A stretch of DNA of 26,702 bases from a virus. The DNA lies in the IMG/VR virus record IMGVR_UViG_3300042465_004258, positions 1 through 26,702 of that record, one strand, 5' to 3'. The position numbers and the translations under genes are program-made. The notes under the pieces were generated by a model. The model was not told the DNA's origin, searched no databases, and was given only the letters and a program-made list of their open reading frames with translations. Below are positions 12,944 through 21,482 of this stretch, piece by piece; within the stretch, counting starts at the first letter, position 1, and each line of letters opens with the position of its first letter.

Positions 12944-15075
12944 CACTGCTCCATGAAGGCGTTTTGGTTAGCGGGGGCTAATTGGTTGCGCGGCATTGCG
13001 CGGGGTATTCCTGTCATACCACGCGCAGTTTCTTCGGCGGGGACTGCTACCGCCGCCCCTGGCAGCCGCCATGCAGACGGATTGTTGAAAATTGCAAGCA
13101 CTTTGTTGCGCTCTACTGCGGGCAAAGTGTTTAGAAGATCAGACGCGCCTTTTGCCGTTTTTGCCGCTTGCGTTAACTTTGCCATAGTGCTTTTGCCGAG
13201 CCGCTGTTCAATGACGTTCAGCGCCGCTTCAGCGGTCGTGCGCACCGTATTCAAGTAAGACGGGATGCGAATTTTGCTCATGTGATCCATCCACATTTCG
13301 CGCAGTGCTTCCTGCCCTTCTGTTGCTTGTTTGGCGATTCTTGTTTCGCGCACGGCTTTCTTTGCTTCCTCTTGCAAAGTTGTCAACGTGCTATCGCTCA
13401 GTTCTTTGGCAATGTCGTATTTCCCAGCGCCCAAAATCTTTTCTACGGTTTTCGGGTCATTGCCTTCGACAAGCCGAACAAATGCGTCCTTATTGGTACG
13501 CCACAAATCAAGGGCTTTGCCCGCCAATTTTTGTTCCGCAATATCCGCCATGCCAGCGGAATAATCTTCTAGATATTGCCGGTACCCAGTACCGCCAGCT
13601 TCTTCAATAGCGTCTACAATAGCGGGCTTAATTTTTGACAACACAGAAGATGCCAAAGCTTTTTGTTGGCTGGCGGACAAATTAGGATTAAGTTTTGCAA
13701 TCGCCGCGTTAACCGAATTTTTACGGATAGCGTCAAGCGCCCAAGCGTCGATAACGCCGCCCTCATCTGTCCACGCAGAAACGTCTTTTGCGACCTGTTG
13801 CAAAGATTTTTGAATATCACGGTTGCCCGCATACTTAGGATTGCTTGCAACTGATACGATTTTTGACGTGACTGCATCGCTGGTTAGGGGCTTAAGCCCG
13901 CTTGCCGCGAGACTGTCGGCAGCGGATTGTGCAAAACGCGCCGCTTCACCAAACCGCAGCGAGCCTTCAGCGGCCCTCGCCGCTTCGCGTTCCGCTGCTT
14001 CGGCCAATTCACCCATGTAGGTATAACGCCCAGGCACTCTGGGCATGCCCGCAACGGGCGCTGTTTCGCTTGCTCTAGCGGTCGCTCTTTCGCCCGCTGC
14101 CGTAAACCGGCGCACATCCTCTACTTTTTGCGCTGCCGCTTCGCCAAACCGTGTTGCTTTTGCAGTAAGGTCTGGCAGCTTCTCGCCGGCAATATTGGCG
14201 GCCTCAAGCTCCGTGCGAAGGGTCGGAAGCAATTGGGCGTTAAGTTGATTCTTGGCTTCCTTTGTTGCCGTTCGAGCAGCCGTGGCCGTTTCGCCGCCCG
14301 CCAGTTTCGCCAGCGCATTGACCGAAATTTCGCCTTGGGATTTCTCTAGATCGGCCAAAAAACGCGGATCGCGTCGCAACGCACGTTGCAGCAAGGATTG
14401 CCAAACAGGGGAGTTAATATCCGCCGTCGCTTGCGCGGCGGTTTCGCCGGGCTTTGCCTTGCTCAATTCATTCAGCACTACCGGCAAATCATCGCCTAGC
14501 GCATTACGGGCTAACTTGGCCGCCTTTTGCTTGGATACCTGCGGTAAATCCATCAGCGCTCCGGCACCTTTTGCCAAAGCTTTCATGGCAACTTGACCGC
14601 CCATTTCGTAACTTGCGCCCGTCATCAAATTAGATACGGGTTCCGTAACTATCGCAGTCCCCTGCCGAGGCGCTTTGCCGCCGAAGTAAACATCTGCCAA
14701 TTCTGTCAGTTCTTTTGCGCCCGCATATCCCAAAGCACTGCCTGCGACGCCGCCGTATGCTGCGCCAACTGGACCGCCCCCCATTAAGCCCGCGCCAGCA
14801 CCAACGGCTCCGCCAGCCAAACCGCCCGCCATTTCCAGCGCCGGGGCGACGTAAGGGCGCGCTCGCTCCCACGCCCCTGGCTGACGAGCGGCGGGTATTC
14901 CTGAAGGCGGCGCGGTTGCTACGCCAAACCTCTGCCGAATAGCGTCCTGCGTAGCCGCGTTTGCATTGGTGAAGTTTGTATCTTGCGCGGAATACTTATC
15001 GAAAATGGCGCGTTTAGTCGCGTCATTAGCGTTAATATAGTTAGGGTCTTTAAGGATCGTCGATAGATCGGCCAC
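12943..15075 (-). CDS. Large ejection (internal virion) protein, P22 gp16 position
   Basis: Encodes 710 residues from a GTG at 15075 with AGGGGAG about 6 bases upstream. The N-terminus carries two related 20-residue units, DPNYINANDATKRAIFDKY and DTNFTNANAATQDAIRQRF, a short repeat often seen in phage internal proteins. Residues 80-120 are a Gly- and Ala-rich hydrophobic stretch (GGLAGGAVGAGAGLMGGGP) able to insert in a membrane. The remainder is long, Ala- and Lys-rich and helical. As the third of three consecutive large proteins after the tail genes it matches the position and size of P22 gp16, which enters the cell with the DNA. Homology is inferred from order and composition. Confidence 0.75.
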   Translation of the reverse strand: MADLSTILKDPNYINANDATKRAIFDKYSAQDTNFTNANAATQDAIRQRFGVATAPPSGIPAARQPGAWERARPYVAPALEMAGGLAGGAVGAGAGLMGGGPVGAAYGGVAGSALGYAGAKELTELADVYFGGKAPRQGTAIVTEPVSNLMTGASYEMGGQVAMKALAKGAGALMDLPQVSKQKAAKLARNALGDDLPVVLNELSKAKPGETAAQATADINSPVWQSLLQRALRRDPRFLADLEKSQGEISVNALAKLAGGETATAARTATKEAKNQLNAQLLPTLRTELEAANIAGEKLPDLTAKATRFGEAAAQKVEDVRRFTAAGERATARASETAPVAGMPRVPGRYTYMGELAEAAEREAARAAEGSLRFGEAARFAQSAADSLAASGLKPLTSDAVTSKIVSVASNPKYAGNRDIQKSLQQVAKDVSAWTDEGGVIDAWALDAIRKNSVNAAIAKLNPNLSASQQKALASSVLSKIKPAIVDAIEEAGGTGYRQYLEDYSAGMADIAEQKLAGKALDLWRTNKDAFVRLVEGNDPKTVEKILGAGKYDIAKELSDSTLTTLQEEAKKAVRETRIAKQATEGQEALREMWMDHMSKIRIPSYLNTVRTTAEAALNVIEQRLGKSTMAKLTQAAKTAKGASDLLNTLPAVERNKVLAIFNNPSAWRLPGAAVAVPAEETARGMTGIPRAMPRNQLAPANQNAFMEQ

Positions 15076-15087
15076 GGGCGCTCCCCT

Positions 15088-16296
15088 TTATTTCAACAAC
15101 GGGTTGCTAGTGTCCACTGCGTCATCGGCCCATGCCCCTGATGCGCCTTTCTTAGCGCGTGGCGACTGTACGTTAGCCCGTCGCTTTAGCATATCTAAAG
15201 CTTCAGTCCATGCTTTTAAGCGAGTTTCAGCGGGGATTGTTGGATTGCTAACATCGCCCAATCTTTTTTCTACGAATTCCCGATCTGTCGTAGAAATACC
15301 TGCGCCTAATTTTCCGTCAAGCAAATCCAAAGTAAGTGTATTTGCTAGAGTGGAAATTGCGGCTATGTTTTGCGCACCCGGCGTAGAAACCCCGACAGTA
15401 CCGGAAAGCCAATCCACCATCGCCCCCAACTGAGAGCCTGTAGAACCTTTAATAAGGTCCGACATTCGATCTGTGGACGTGGCAGAATCGTAACCAACAG
15501 TTTCTAACGCTTTTGTTGCTCGGCGAACATCAGACCGTTGTTGAACTTCAGTCAACGGCGTAAATTTGCCGGTAGTGGAACTAATAAATCCCCCCGCTTC
15601 GGCGTTATACGTTCCAAGGTTCGCCGCTGCGGCTTCTCTACTTTCTTTTGCCTTCGCTCGCCCTTCGGCAGCTTGCGCTCGCCCTTCGCCCGCCTTCGCT
15701 CGCCCTTCGGCAGCTTGCGCTCGCCCTTCGGCAGCCAAATCCCGTTCGTGTTGCGCCAACTGGCTAGCGCTGTTACTCATGCGAACCAAAAGCGCTCGTA
15801 GCGCCTTCGGGTTGTTTCGCGTAGCTTCAATTTGCTGCGCCCCCGGCTCTGGCGGTACCCCCATACGGTTAAGGTACGTCCCAAGAATAGGATCGCTATG
15901 GACCGCATTATGGATGCTAAGTAAATTGTCGGTCGTTCCGCTAAATCTCTGATAAACCTGTGACATATTATCTAGGGCTTTAGCCACTAGATTTTGTTGC
16001 TCCACAGCTTGGCCGGTAACATCCCGCGCCATCGCGACGCGATTTTTGGCAAGCGTAGACCCCAATTCAGGGTTAAGGCGGGTAACGTCTTGGATATAAG
16101 TTGGCGACGATGGATCGAATTGTCGCAGTGCGTTAATGTCAGCTTCTTCTCGCTGAATCGTCGCCATTTGCATTTGACGAAGCTGATTTTGCTGTTGCGC
16201 GTCGCGCAGCGCCATTAATTGCGCCATCTGATTAGCAGGCGACGGCGCGGCAATCTGCGGGGGCTGAATCTGCGTTGCAAACGGTTGAATAGCCAT
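15088..16296 (-). CDS. Ejection (internal virion) protein, P22 gp20 position
   Basis: Encodes 402 residues; GGGG precedes the ATG, which follows the upstream stop by two bases. The N-terminal part is Gln-, Ala- and Met-rich (NQMAQLMALRDAQQQNQLRQMQM), as in many ejection proteins. Residues 187-222 form a repeated helix made of AAEGRAQ/AAEGRAK heptads. The C-terminal third (MVDWLSGTVGVSTPG, TLTLDLLDGKLGAGISTTDREFV) looks like the conserved globular end of podovirus internal proteins. Its placement between the gp7-like and gp16-like genes fits P22 gp20. Function is inferred from order and composition. Confidence 0.7.
   Translation of the reverse strand: MAIQPFATQIQPPQIAAPSPANQMAQLMALRDAQQQNQLRQMQMATIQREEADINALRQFDPSSPTYIQDVTRLNPELGSTLAKNRVAMARDVTGQAVEQQNLVAKALDNMSQVYQRFSGTTDNLLSIHNAVHSDPILGTYLNRMGVPPEPGAQQIEATRNNPKALRALLVRMSNSASQLAQHERDLAAEGRAQAAEGRAKAGEGRAQAAEGRAKAKESREAAAANLGTYNAEAGGFISSTTGKFTPLTEVQQRSDVRRATKALETVGYDSATSTDRMSDLIKGSTGSQLGAMVDWLSGTVGVSTPGAQNIAAISTLANTLTLDLLDGKLGAGISTTDREFVEKRLGDVSNPTIPAETRLKAWTEALDMLKRRANVQSPRAKKGASGAWADDAVDTSNPLLK
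15652..15735 (-). repeat. Four tandem 21-bp units within the gp20-like gene
   Basis: Four in-frame 21-bp units, nearly identical and alternating in the last codon, encode AAEGRAQ, AAEGRAK, AGEGRAQ and AAEGRAK when read on the minus strand. The heptad length suits a coiled coil and copy number could vary among relatives without breaking the frame. Confidence 0.85.
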
Positions 16297-16298
16297 GA

Positions 16299-17081
16299 TT
16301 ACCCCACGTTGCCGTACACAGGCCCTTGATAGTTAAACGCCGTTGGAGGCGCATAAGGCGGCGTCATTGGCGATTGCCGGGGCATCAAAAACTGCGAATA
16401 TAGCTGATTCTGTCCATATCCTTGCGCCGCTCCAGCAACGCCCGACAACGCGGCGTTTAGGGCGTTTGCTTGGCCCGCATACCCTGAAGCCCGTGCCGCG
16501 CCTACGTCCGCCAACGCTTGCCCGCCTGCCGCACCGAAGCCTCCCGCCGCGCCGCTCAACGCGCCCGCCGCCTGCTGGCCGGATGCCAGAAGATTTTGCA
16601 ACGGGGCGTACCGCGCCTGGCGTTCTGCCTGATAGCGTTGAAATGCGTTCTGATACTCCTGCGACGCCAAATCCTGCCCGAAACGCTGGATGCCCTTCAG
16701 CGCCGCGCCAGACAACAGGCCGCCTCTCGCGGCGGCGCTGCGCTCTAGCGCCTTCATGCCTTCGGCCATGCGGAACCCGTAACCAGGATCGGCTTGGAAA
16801 TCCGTTTCGCCAAACGGTCGCGCAAGCGATCCGTAGCCAGCGGAGGCCGCGTCGCCGCGCAGCCCGAGAAGGCGCATCAGCTCATTCTGACCTTCCAGCC
16901 CCGCCTGCTGATAGGGCGACAGGAATTCCTGCTGTCGGCCAAACATTTCGCGCTGCAACGCCAACTGTTCCCGAGCGGCTTGCGCTTGGGCTTTGGACGC
17001 CTTTTTTGCACCACTTGAGCCAATTAGCCCGCCAAGAATTGATCCGCCAGCAGCGATGCCAGCAGCGACAGCGAAAGTCAT
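16299..17081 (-). CDS. DNA transfer / ejection protein, P22 gp7 position
   Basis: Encodes 260 residues. The N-terminus TFAVAAGIAAGGSILGGLIGSSGAKKASK is a glycine-zipper-like hydrophobic segment followed by a basic patch. A long Gln-, Ala- and Arg-rich helix follows (AAREQLALQREMFGRQQEFLSPYQQAG), then conserved pieces DPGYGFRMAEGMKALERSAAARGGLLSG and a Gly- and Ala-rich C-terminus. This layout is typical of proteins annotated as phage DNA transfer proteins. The size and first place in the trio fit P22 gp7. GAGG lies about 9 bases before the ATG, which overlaps the cupin stop as ATGA. It is expected to be packaged in the virion and released at DNA entry. Confidence 0.8.
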   Translation of the reverse strand: MTFAVAAGIAAGGSILGGLIGSSGAKKASKAQAQAAREQLALQREMFGRQQEFLSPYQQAGLEGQNELMRLLGLRGDAASAGYGSLARPFGETDFQADPGYGFRMAEGMKALERSAAARGGLLSGAALKGIQRFGQDLASQEYQNAFQRYQAERQARYAPLQNLLASGQQAAGALSGAAGGFGAAGGQALADVGAARASGYAGQANALNAALSGVAGAAQGYGQNQLYSQFLMPRQSPMTPPYAPPTAFNYQGPVYGNVG

Positions 17082-17509
17082 GTCAATACCTCGTAAGGTT
17101 TTTGCTTTAGGACGTTCCCGACGCCAAAAGCGCTATCAAGTTCATCTTCTACCAAATCCGTCTCTGCGGCCTCAATATCTTCCGCATCAGTGCGGTGGAT
17201 AGTCATGCACAGCGCATCCGTTTCCGCATAGACCGCCCGACGAGTGCCGGGTTTGCTGCACAGCAAGTGCGGACCCGTAATTGTTACCACACCGTCATCT
17301 GTTGTAACCGATACCGTCCCGCTTACCACCATATAGAAATGTTCTTTTTTGTGAACTTTTCCAATAATGACCGCCCCCGCAGGACGCCACACTTGACGGC
17401 AATACATCCCGCCGTGGAACGTATGCGTCGTTGGTAGCTCAATTTGCGGAAGGTTCAACACTTCCGTTTTGAGCGCGTCCACGCGGTCGCGGAGAGCCAA
17501 TTCGGTCAC
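17078..17509 (-). CDS. Cupin-fold protein in the tail/ejection operon
   Basis: Encodes 143 residues from a GTG at 17509 that overlaps the previous stop as GTGA. The core GAVIIGKVHKKEHFYMVVSGTVSV resembles cupin motif 1, with His53, Glu56, His57 and Gly64. LCSKPGTRRAVYAETD resembles motif 2, where an Arg stands near the usual second His. Thus a metal site may be incomplete. Similar cupin-like proteins occur next to tail genes in podoviruses. The role could be structural or enzymatic and is not known. It lies exactly between the fibre genes and the ejection genes. Confidence 0.75.
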   Translation of the reverse strand: MTELALRDRVDALKTEVLNLPQIELPTTHTFHGGMYCRQVWRPAGAVIIGKVHKKEHFYMVVSGTVSVTTDDGVVTITGPHLLCSKPGTRRAVYAETDALCMTIHRTDAEDIEAAETDLVEDELDSAFGVGNVLKQKPYEVLT

Positions 17510-17841
17510 GATATTTCCCGCCCGCTTGCGCGGATGCTGATCGCCAGCGCAGTGCCGGCTACGGTAGAAATATAGCCCCCAGACGGCAGTACATGGCCGA
17601 CAATTTCCGGAAAAGTGTACGCCTCTGACGGCTGTAATGTCTTGGCTTTCGTGATGACGTTATCGTTGGCAGCAGTGCCGCCAGGCGTCACTAGGTAGAC
17701 CGTAATTGTCGCCGCCGTCGTATCAAAGTTTGTTGCGGTGAACTTGTCTATAATCGTGACTACGTTAGCCGCTGTGTACTGAGTCGTTACAGACGCTTCA
17801 GCAACCTTAGCGGGGATGATGTTTTTAGCCGTTACCGTCAT
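17506..17841 (-). CDS. Small beta-rich virion-associated protein
   Basis: Encodes 111 residues, with GAGGA about 8 bases upstream of the ATG. The chain is Thr-, Val-, Ala- and Ile-rich with alternating strands (VVTIIDKFTATNFDTTAATITVYLV; AYTFPEIVGHVLPSGGYIS), typical of an Ig-like or jelly-roll sandwich. Proteins of this type recur beside fibre genes in proteobacterial podoviruses. A decoration, adaptor or receptor-contact role is possible; nothing in the sequence decides. It is coupled to the cupin gene by overlapping start and stop. Confidence 0.7.
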   Translation of the reverse strand: MTVTAKNIIPAKVAEASVTTQYTAANVVTIIDKFTATNFDTTAATITVYLVTPGGTAANDNVITKAKTLQPSEAYTFPEIVGHVLPSGGYISTVAGTALAISIRASGREIS

Positions 17842-17851
17842 ATCGCGGTCC

Positions 17852-18265
17852 TCAAGTCATGGTCCAATCGGCGGTGCCGCTACCTGTCAACGGCCAGCCG
17901 GCATAGCTCCACGCCCACGTAGCGGCGCCAAGAGAATAGCTATATACCGCGTCAGCGGCGCTTAGTGTACCGCCCGCCACGGTCATGTTGGAAAAGTATC
18001 CCAACGCACCTGGGTCCGCGCCAAAACCGGTAATGGTCATCACCGCTCCGTAGCTGAGTTCGCCCGTCGCCCCGTCATAAACAAAGTAGTAATAGACAGA
18101 GTTAAGCGTTCTGCTCCCCGGCAAAGAAGTCCCCGTGCTACTGCCGTGAGTGGAATCAAAGCCGTAATACGTAGTATCGCCGCTTGTCCACGTTGCTTGC
18201 GTAATGACGCCCGTGGCCTGCCCTACCGCCGAGCCGCCACTTCCGCCCAAAAGAGCTTGAAGCAT
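17852..18265 (-). CDS. Fibre-tip partner protein, copy 1 (paralogue of 25766-26176)
   Basis: Encodes 137 residues from the ATG at 18265, which shares one base with the stop of the tail-fibre gene (TGATG). The chain is rich in Gly, Ser, Thr and Tyr and has no Lys. It shares with the gene at 25766-26176 the ordered motifs SLPGS (47-51), ITGF followed two residues later by DP (78-85), and YSYS with A-x-W-x-W (108-119). Both are about 137 residues and both follow a fibre gene directly, so they probably form a tip, cap or assembly partner for the fibre. No enzyme motif is seen. The visible ribosome site is weak, which suggests translational coupling to the fibre gene. Confidence 0.75.
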   Translation of the reverse strand: MLQALLGGSGGSAVGQATGVITQATWTSGDTTYYGFDSTHGSSTGTSLPGSRTLNSVYYYFVYDGATGELSYGAVMTITGFGADPGALGYFSNMTVAGGTLSAADAVYSYSLGAATWAWSYAGWPLTGSGTADWTMT

Positions 18266-19227
18266 CACGACAGTCCGGCCCCCGTAACTATGGCTTCCGT
18301 AGTGGAATTAAACCAGATAGTAGCCATTCCTCTTGCCGCAAGCGTTCGGCTACCGGTGTTGGTCGTACCTCCCTGCCGCAACGTCAGCCCCGCGCCTTGC
18401 GTTAGCGTAATAGAGGACGCGGAATTGTTGTAAACGCTAAAGGCATCGCCCGCAGCAAACACGTTAGCGGGCACTTCTACGTTTCCCGTCGAAGCATAGC
18501 AATGCCCTCGACCCGTTAGCGCCGCGGTTCCTCCGGTGGTTGCGGTGTGAACGATCTGTTTATAGCCTACTTCGACGCCGCCGTAGTTGAACACGCCTGC
18601 CGCCGTCACCGTAGCCCGAGAGCTTCCCGCCGTCCTAAAATCCAGCGTGCCCGCCGCATCCGAAGCGCTGATCGTCAAAGCGCCGGAAACACTGCGAAGA
18701 AGCGTTCCCGCCTGTACTGTGCCGGATTGCACATCGAGCGTTTGGGCGGGGGCGCCAGTGCCAATCCCCACCCTGTTATTAGCCGCGTCAATGTACAGCG
18801 TATTGCTGTCAAAGTTCAGGTTGTTTGGCGTGCTTACATTCAATGCGTTAATTGTCACCGCGTCGCCGGAGGCGTCGCCAAGAGTTGTATTGCCTTGGAT
18901 GGTGACGTTGCCCGTAAATGTTGCGGTGCCAGAAAACGTCGGGGCAACAGACGACACGCCGCCGGAAAGATTATCGACTGTCCATATTTCAACATCGGCG
19001 GAGGTCGTCAGCTTGAACTTGTAATTGCTGGTCGTCAGCCAGATTGAGGCTTCGCCTCGGGAGTCCAAGATAACGGGATTGGCGTTAGCGACCGTACCCG
19101 TTTGGTCGGTGTACGTCGCCAACGGCGTTGTCGTCCCCGCCGCATAGGTATACACCTTGCCGCCCGACAAAGGAGCGCCATTCGCATCGAAAAACTGTAG
19201 CTTAGGTTGCGGGGAAATAAGTGACAT
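18265..19227 (-). CDS. Tail fibre protein
   Basis: Encodes 320 residues. The N-terminus (SLISPQPKLQFFDANGAPLSGGKVYTYAAGTTTPLATYTD) with DSRGEASIWL is the attachment domain seen in many phage fibre proteins. The shaft is Thr-, Ala-, Asn- and Gly-rich with RVGIGTGAPAQTLDV. The end (NNSASSITLTQGAGLTLRQGG; IWFNSTTEAIVTGAGLS) is a beta-rich C-terminal domain. AAGG lies 8 bases before the ATG. It should be part of the receptor-binding apparatus and is coupled by a one-base overlap to its tip partner. Confidence 0.85.
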   Translation of the reverse strand: MSLISPQPKLQFFDANGAPLSGGKVYTYAAGTTTPLATYTDQTGTVANANPVILDSRGEASIWLTTSNYKFKLTTSADVEIWTVDNLSGGVSSVAPTFSGTATFTGNVTIQGNTTLGDASGDAVTINALNVSTPNNLNFDSNTLYIDAANNRVGIGTGAPAQTLDVQSGTVQAGTLLRSVSGALTISASDAAGTLDFRTAGSSRATVTAAGVFNYGGVEVGYKQIVHTATTGGTAALTGRGHCYASTGNVEVPANVFAAGDAFSVYNNSASSITLTQGAGLTLRQGGTTNTGSRTLAARGMATIWFNSTTEAIVTGAGLS

Positions 19228-19228
19228 A

Positions 19229-19951
19229 TTAGTAGCCTTGCCAACTGATGTTATCGGTCACCGTAATGATTACAGACGGAATGCCAGGATGCACGCCCGA
19301 CGCCGCTTCAGCTAAAATTTGCGTGTTGGTATCGTCGGTAGCCCACATAATTTCAAAATAATCGCCAGCGTTCATTTGCAACAAATAGTTCCATGCCGCC
19401 AGCGTTTCGGCATTGTTTCCTTGAATTCGTATTTGCCCCGCCGAATTTGCTACGTCGTTGCCATTATGCCGTAGCCAAATATACGTAATAGACGTTCCGC
19501 CCGAAACTTTATCTAGCTGCGCCGAAAATTGAATGTTGTATATGCCGGGGTTGTCTACGTAAATCCGCGAGGTAGGTGAGCCTACATAGACACCAAAAGA
19601 TAAATCTGTTGCGTTGATCGTCATTGCATACGCAGTGTTGATAGCTGCTGCGGTTTGCGTTGTCGTATCGTAAAACGAGCCATACCGCAACCGAGAGGTA
19701 TGCGGAGTAAGCGCGGGGGCAACCGCCAATCCGTCTATTTGATTTTGAAGCTCTGCAAATGTCGATGTTGCGCTGTTATCAGAAGGCCCCAATTGCAAGT
19801 CTTCTGTCGATACTTGCACGGACCCGGCGCCCGTCAAGTTAAACAGATTGTAAAAGAATCTGTACCATTCACGCGCCATCAAGCCCGTGCGCGGGTCGAT
19901 AAATTCAACTCGCGGCGCGGGAATGTTGGTTACGTTGGGGACGTTAGGCAT
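19229..19951 (-). CDS. Tail fibre/spike-like protein with C1q/TNF-like jelly-roll end
   Basis: Encodes 240 residues from the ATG at 19951, chosen for the GGGGA just upstream; a TTG 12 bases earlier is less likely. The N-terminus (MPNVPNVTNIPAPRVEFIDPRTGLMAREWYRFFYNLF) is a common phage anchor for structural proteins. Residues 100-240 resemble a C1q/TNF-type jelly roll: RIYVDNPGIYNIQFSAQLDK, ITYIWLRHNGNDV, AWNYLLQMNAGDYFEIMWA and IPSVIITVTDN. Such domains trimerise and often bind receptors. It overlaps the gp10-like gene by 8 bases and precedes the tail fibre gene, so it may be a second receptor-contact component. Confidence 0.8.
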   Translation of the reverse strand: MPNVPNVTNIPAPRVEFIDPRTGLMAREWYRFFYNLFNLTGAGSVQVSTEDLQLGPSDNSATSTFAELQNQIDGLAVAPALTPHTSRLRYGSFYDTTTQTAAAINTAYAMTINATDLSFGVYVGSPTSRIYVDNPGIYNIQFSAQLDKVSGGTSITYIWLRHNGNDVANSAGQIRIQGNNAETLAAWNYLLQMNAGDYFEIMWATDDTNTQILAEAASGVHPGIPSVIITVTDNISWQGY

Positions 19952-21482
19952 TGGTCCCCGCAATCTGCAATTCCGCGCCCAAAATGGCGATCTTTACGGG
20001 GTCAGTGCCCGACACTTCATACACCCGATCACGGATTTTTAGCGTCGTGCCAAGGCGCCGCCAAATAGCGCGGTGCCCATATTTGCCGATTTTGCCAAGG
20101 CTAGCCCAATGCTCATTAGACCAAGTATGGCCTCCGTCATCCGACCAACGCAGCATCACTTGAGGATTACTGCCTTGAGTCTGTAAAAATGAAGGGCTTA
20201 CTTCTACAACGGTCAGATAAAAACCGGATTCCGTAGTAAGTAAATCGCCCGATTCCGTTTCTAGGAAAAAATTTTCAAAAGGCGAAACGCCGCCGCTTCC
20301 TACTCCAGTTTCGCAATCAAGCTGCATGGCGTGCTGCACCGTGCGTTTGAGATTATTTTGGCCTGTCGGTAACGCTCGCCAAGAACGCAGCCATTTTTGC
20401 GGCTGGTCGTCATCGGTGTACACATCGAGGTCATAGGCGTAAATTTTGCCGCTGGCGTAATCACCAACCACGATTTCGCGGTTAAAATTCATCTGGCAGA
20501 TTGGCCGCTGTTGCGTAAACTGCCCGTATTCAAACGCCGCTCGTTCATGCCACGCGCTGGTAGAAGCGTCGTACACCCATGTTTTGCCCGCTGACGGAAA
20601 CACCAGCGCATAAAACGAGTGCCCTTCTTGCTGATAGGTGTACCCGCGAGCATCCGAAATTACACCGTAATTCTGGATAGCAAACTCAACGGCGTGCGTC
20701 GAAATGCGTTGCGCTTGGTATCCGTTTGCCCTGTAGACGATTCCGTTTCCGCGAGCATCGGAGCCAAGCCAAAATACGGAATTATCCATTTTGGCAACGG
20801 AATAGGCCGCCGCGCAGCCAACTTCGTTGTACGCACCTTGAATCGGCGACAGAGGAAAGTCGGGCAACCCGGCGTCGTACCATACTTCGACAGAGTTGGT
20901 ACCAAACAACCAGACTTCGCGGTGGTCGATAATGAGCGATACCAGCCCATCCGGTGAGCCTTCGGCGCTGGCAAAATCAAGCGGGTCAACCTGGGTGCCT
21001 TCAAGCAAGCTAGTCACCCAGACTTTTTGCGAGTTAGGTTCGTTAAATACGAAATACCCGTCCAGATAGCCGACCATCACCGCGCCGGGAAAATCAGAAT
21101 CGGTAATTTGCTGAAACGCACTTGTCGTTGAGTTGTAGATGTACCCTGTAGGGTTAGCGGCGATAAATAATTGCGTGCCATTATCCGCCATCGACACCGG
21201 GCCAATACCCGCTACTGCGCCCAAAGCAGTCGCGCTCCACGTCGAGCTGACTTGATATAGCGTCGATCCGCTGACAACATAGCCAAAATTGCCAAACTGC
21301 CACATCCCGCGGATAGGCCCATCGCCAATTGTTGCGAGTAAGCGCAGCCCTGGCGCCCGGTTCAAAAAGGCCGGTTCCTTTCCGCCATCGGGGATAACTT
21401 CGGGGAACAAATTGACCATGCGGTTGTCCGCAGCATTGACGCTGCGGGCCACATACGCTTGTCCCAGAATCGGCGTTTTCAT
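19944..21482 (-). CDS. P22 gp10-like packaged-DNA stabilisation (tail hub) protein
   Basis: Encodes 512 residues, close to the 472 of P22 gp10. The start (KTPILGQAYVARSVNAADNRMVNLFPEVI) and the many short WD- or kelch-like blades (GYLDGYFVFNEPNSQKVWVT; WLFGTNSVEVWYDAG; QMNFNREIVVGDYASGKIYAYD) are typical of the gp10 family, a six-copy ring that closes the portal after packaging and supports the tail. The C-terminal part (PQVMLRWSDDGGHTWSNEHW) is also conserved. Its start overlaps the gp4-like stop (TAATG). The Shine-Dalgarno is weak, so coupling is likely. Confidence 0.92.
   Translation of the reverse strand: MKTPILGQAYVARSVNAADNRMVNLFPEVIPDGGKEPAFLNRAPGLRLLATIGDGPIRGMWQFGNFGYVVSGSTLYQVSSTWSATALGAVAGIGPVSMADNGTQLFIAANPTGYIYNSTTSAFQQITDSDFPGAVMVGYLDGYFVFNEPNSQKVWVTSLLEGTQVDPLDFASAEGSPDGLVSLIIDHREVWLFGTNSVEVWYDAGLPDFPLSPIQGAYNEVGCAAAYSVAKMDNSVFWLGSDARGNGIVYRANGYQAQRISTHAVEFAIQNYGVISDARGYTYQQEGHSFYALVFPSAGKTWVYDASTSAWHERAAFEYGQFTQQRPICQMNFNREIVVGDYASGKIYAYDLDVYTDDDQPQKWLRSWRALPTGQNNLKRTVQHAMQLDCETGVGSGGVSPFENFFLETESGDLLTTESGFYLTVVEVSPSFLQTQGSNPQVMLRWSDDGGHTWSNEHWASLGKIGKYGHRAIWRRLGTTLKIRDRVYEVSGTDPVKIAILGAELQIAGTNA

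Noticed and set aside
15652-15735. Possible CRISPR-like array
   Set aside because: The units are contiguous with no spacers and stay in frame within an ejection-protein gene, so this is a coding tandem repeat.
16343-17110. Plus-strand reading frame (255 codons) opposite the DNA transfer protein gene
   Set aside because: Pro- and Arg-rich shadow of a Gly- and Ala-rich gene, with no ribosome site and no recognisable domain.
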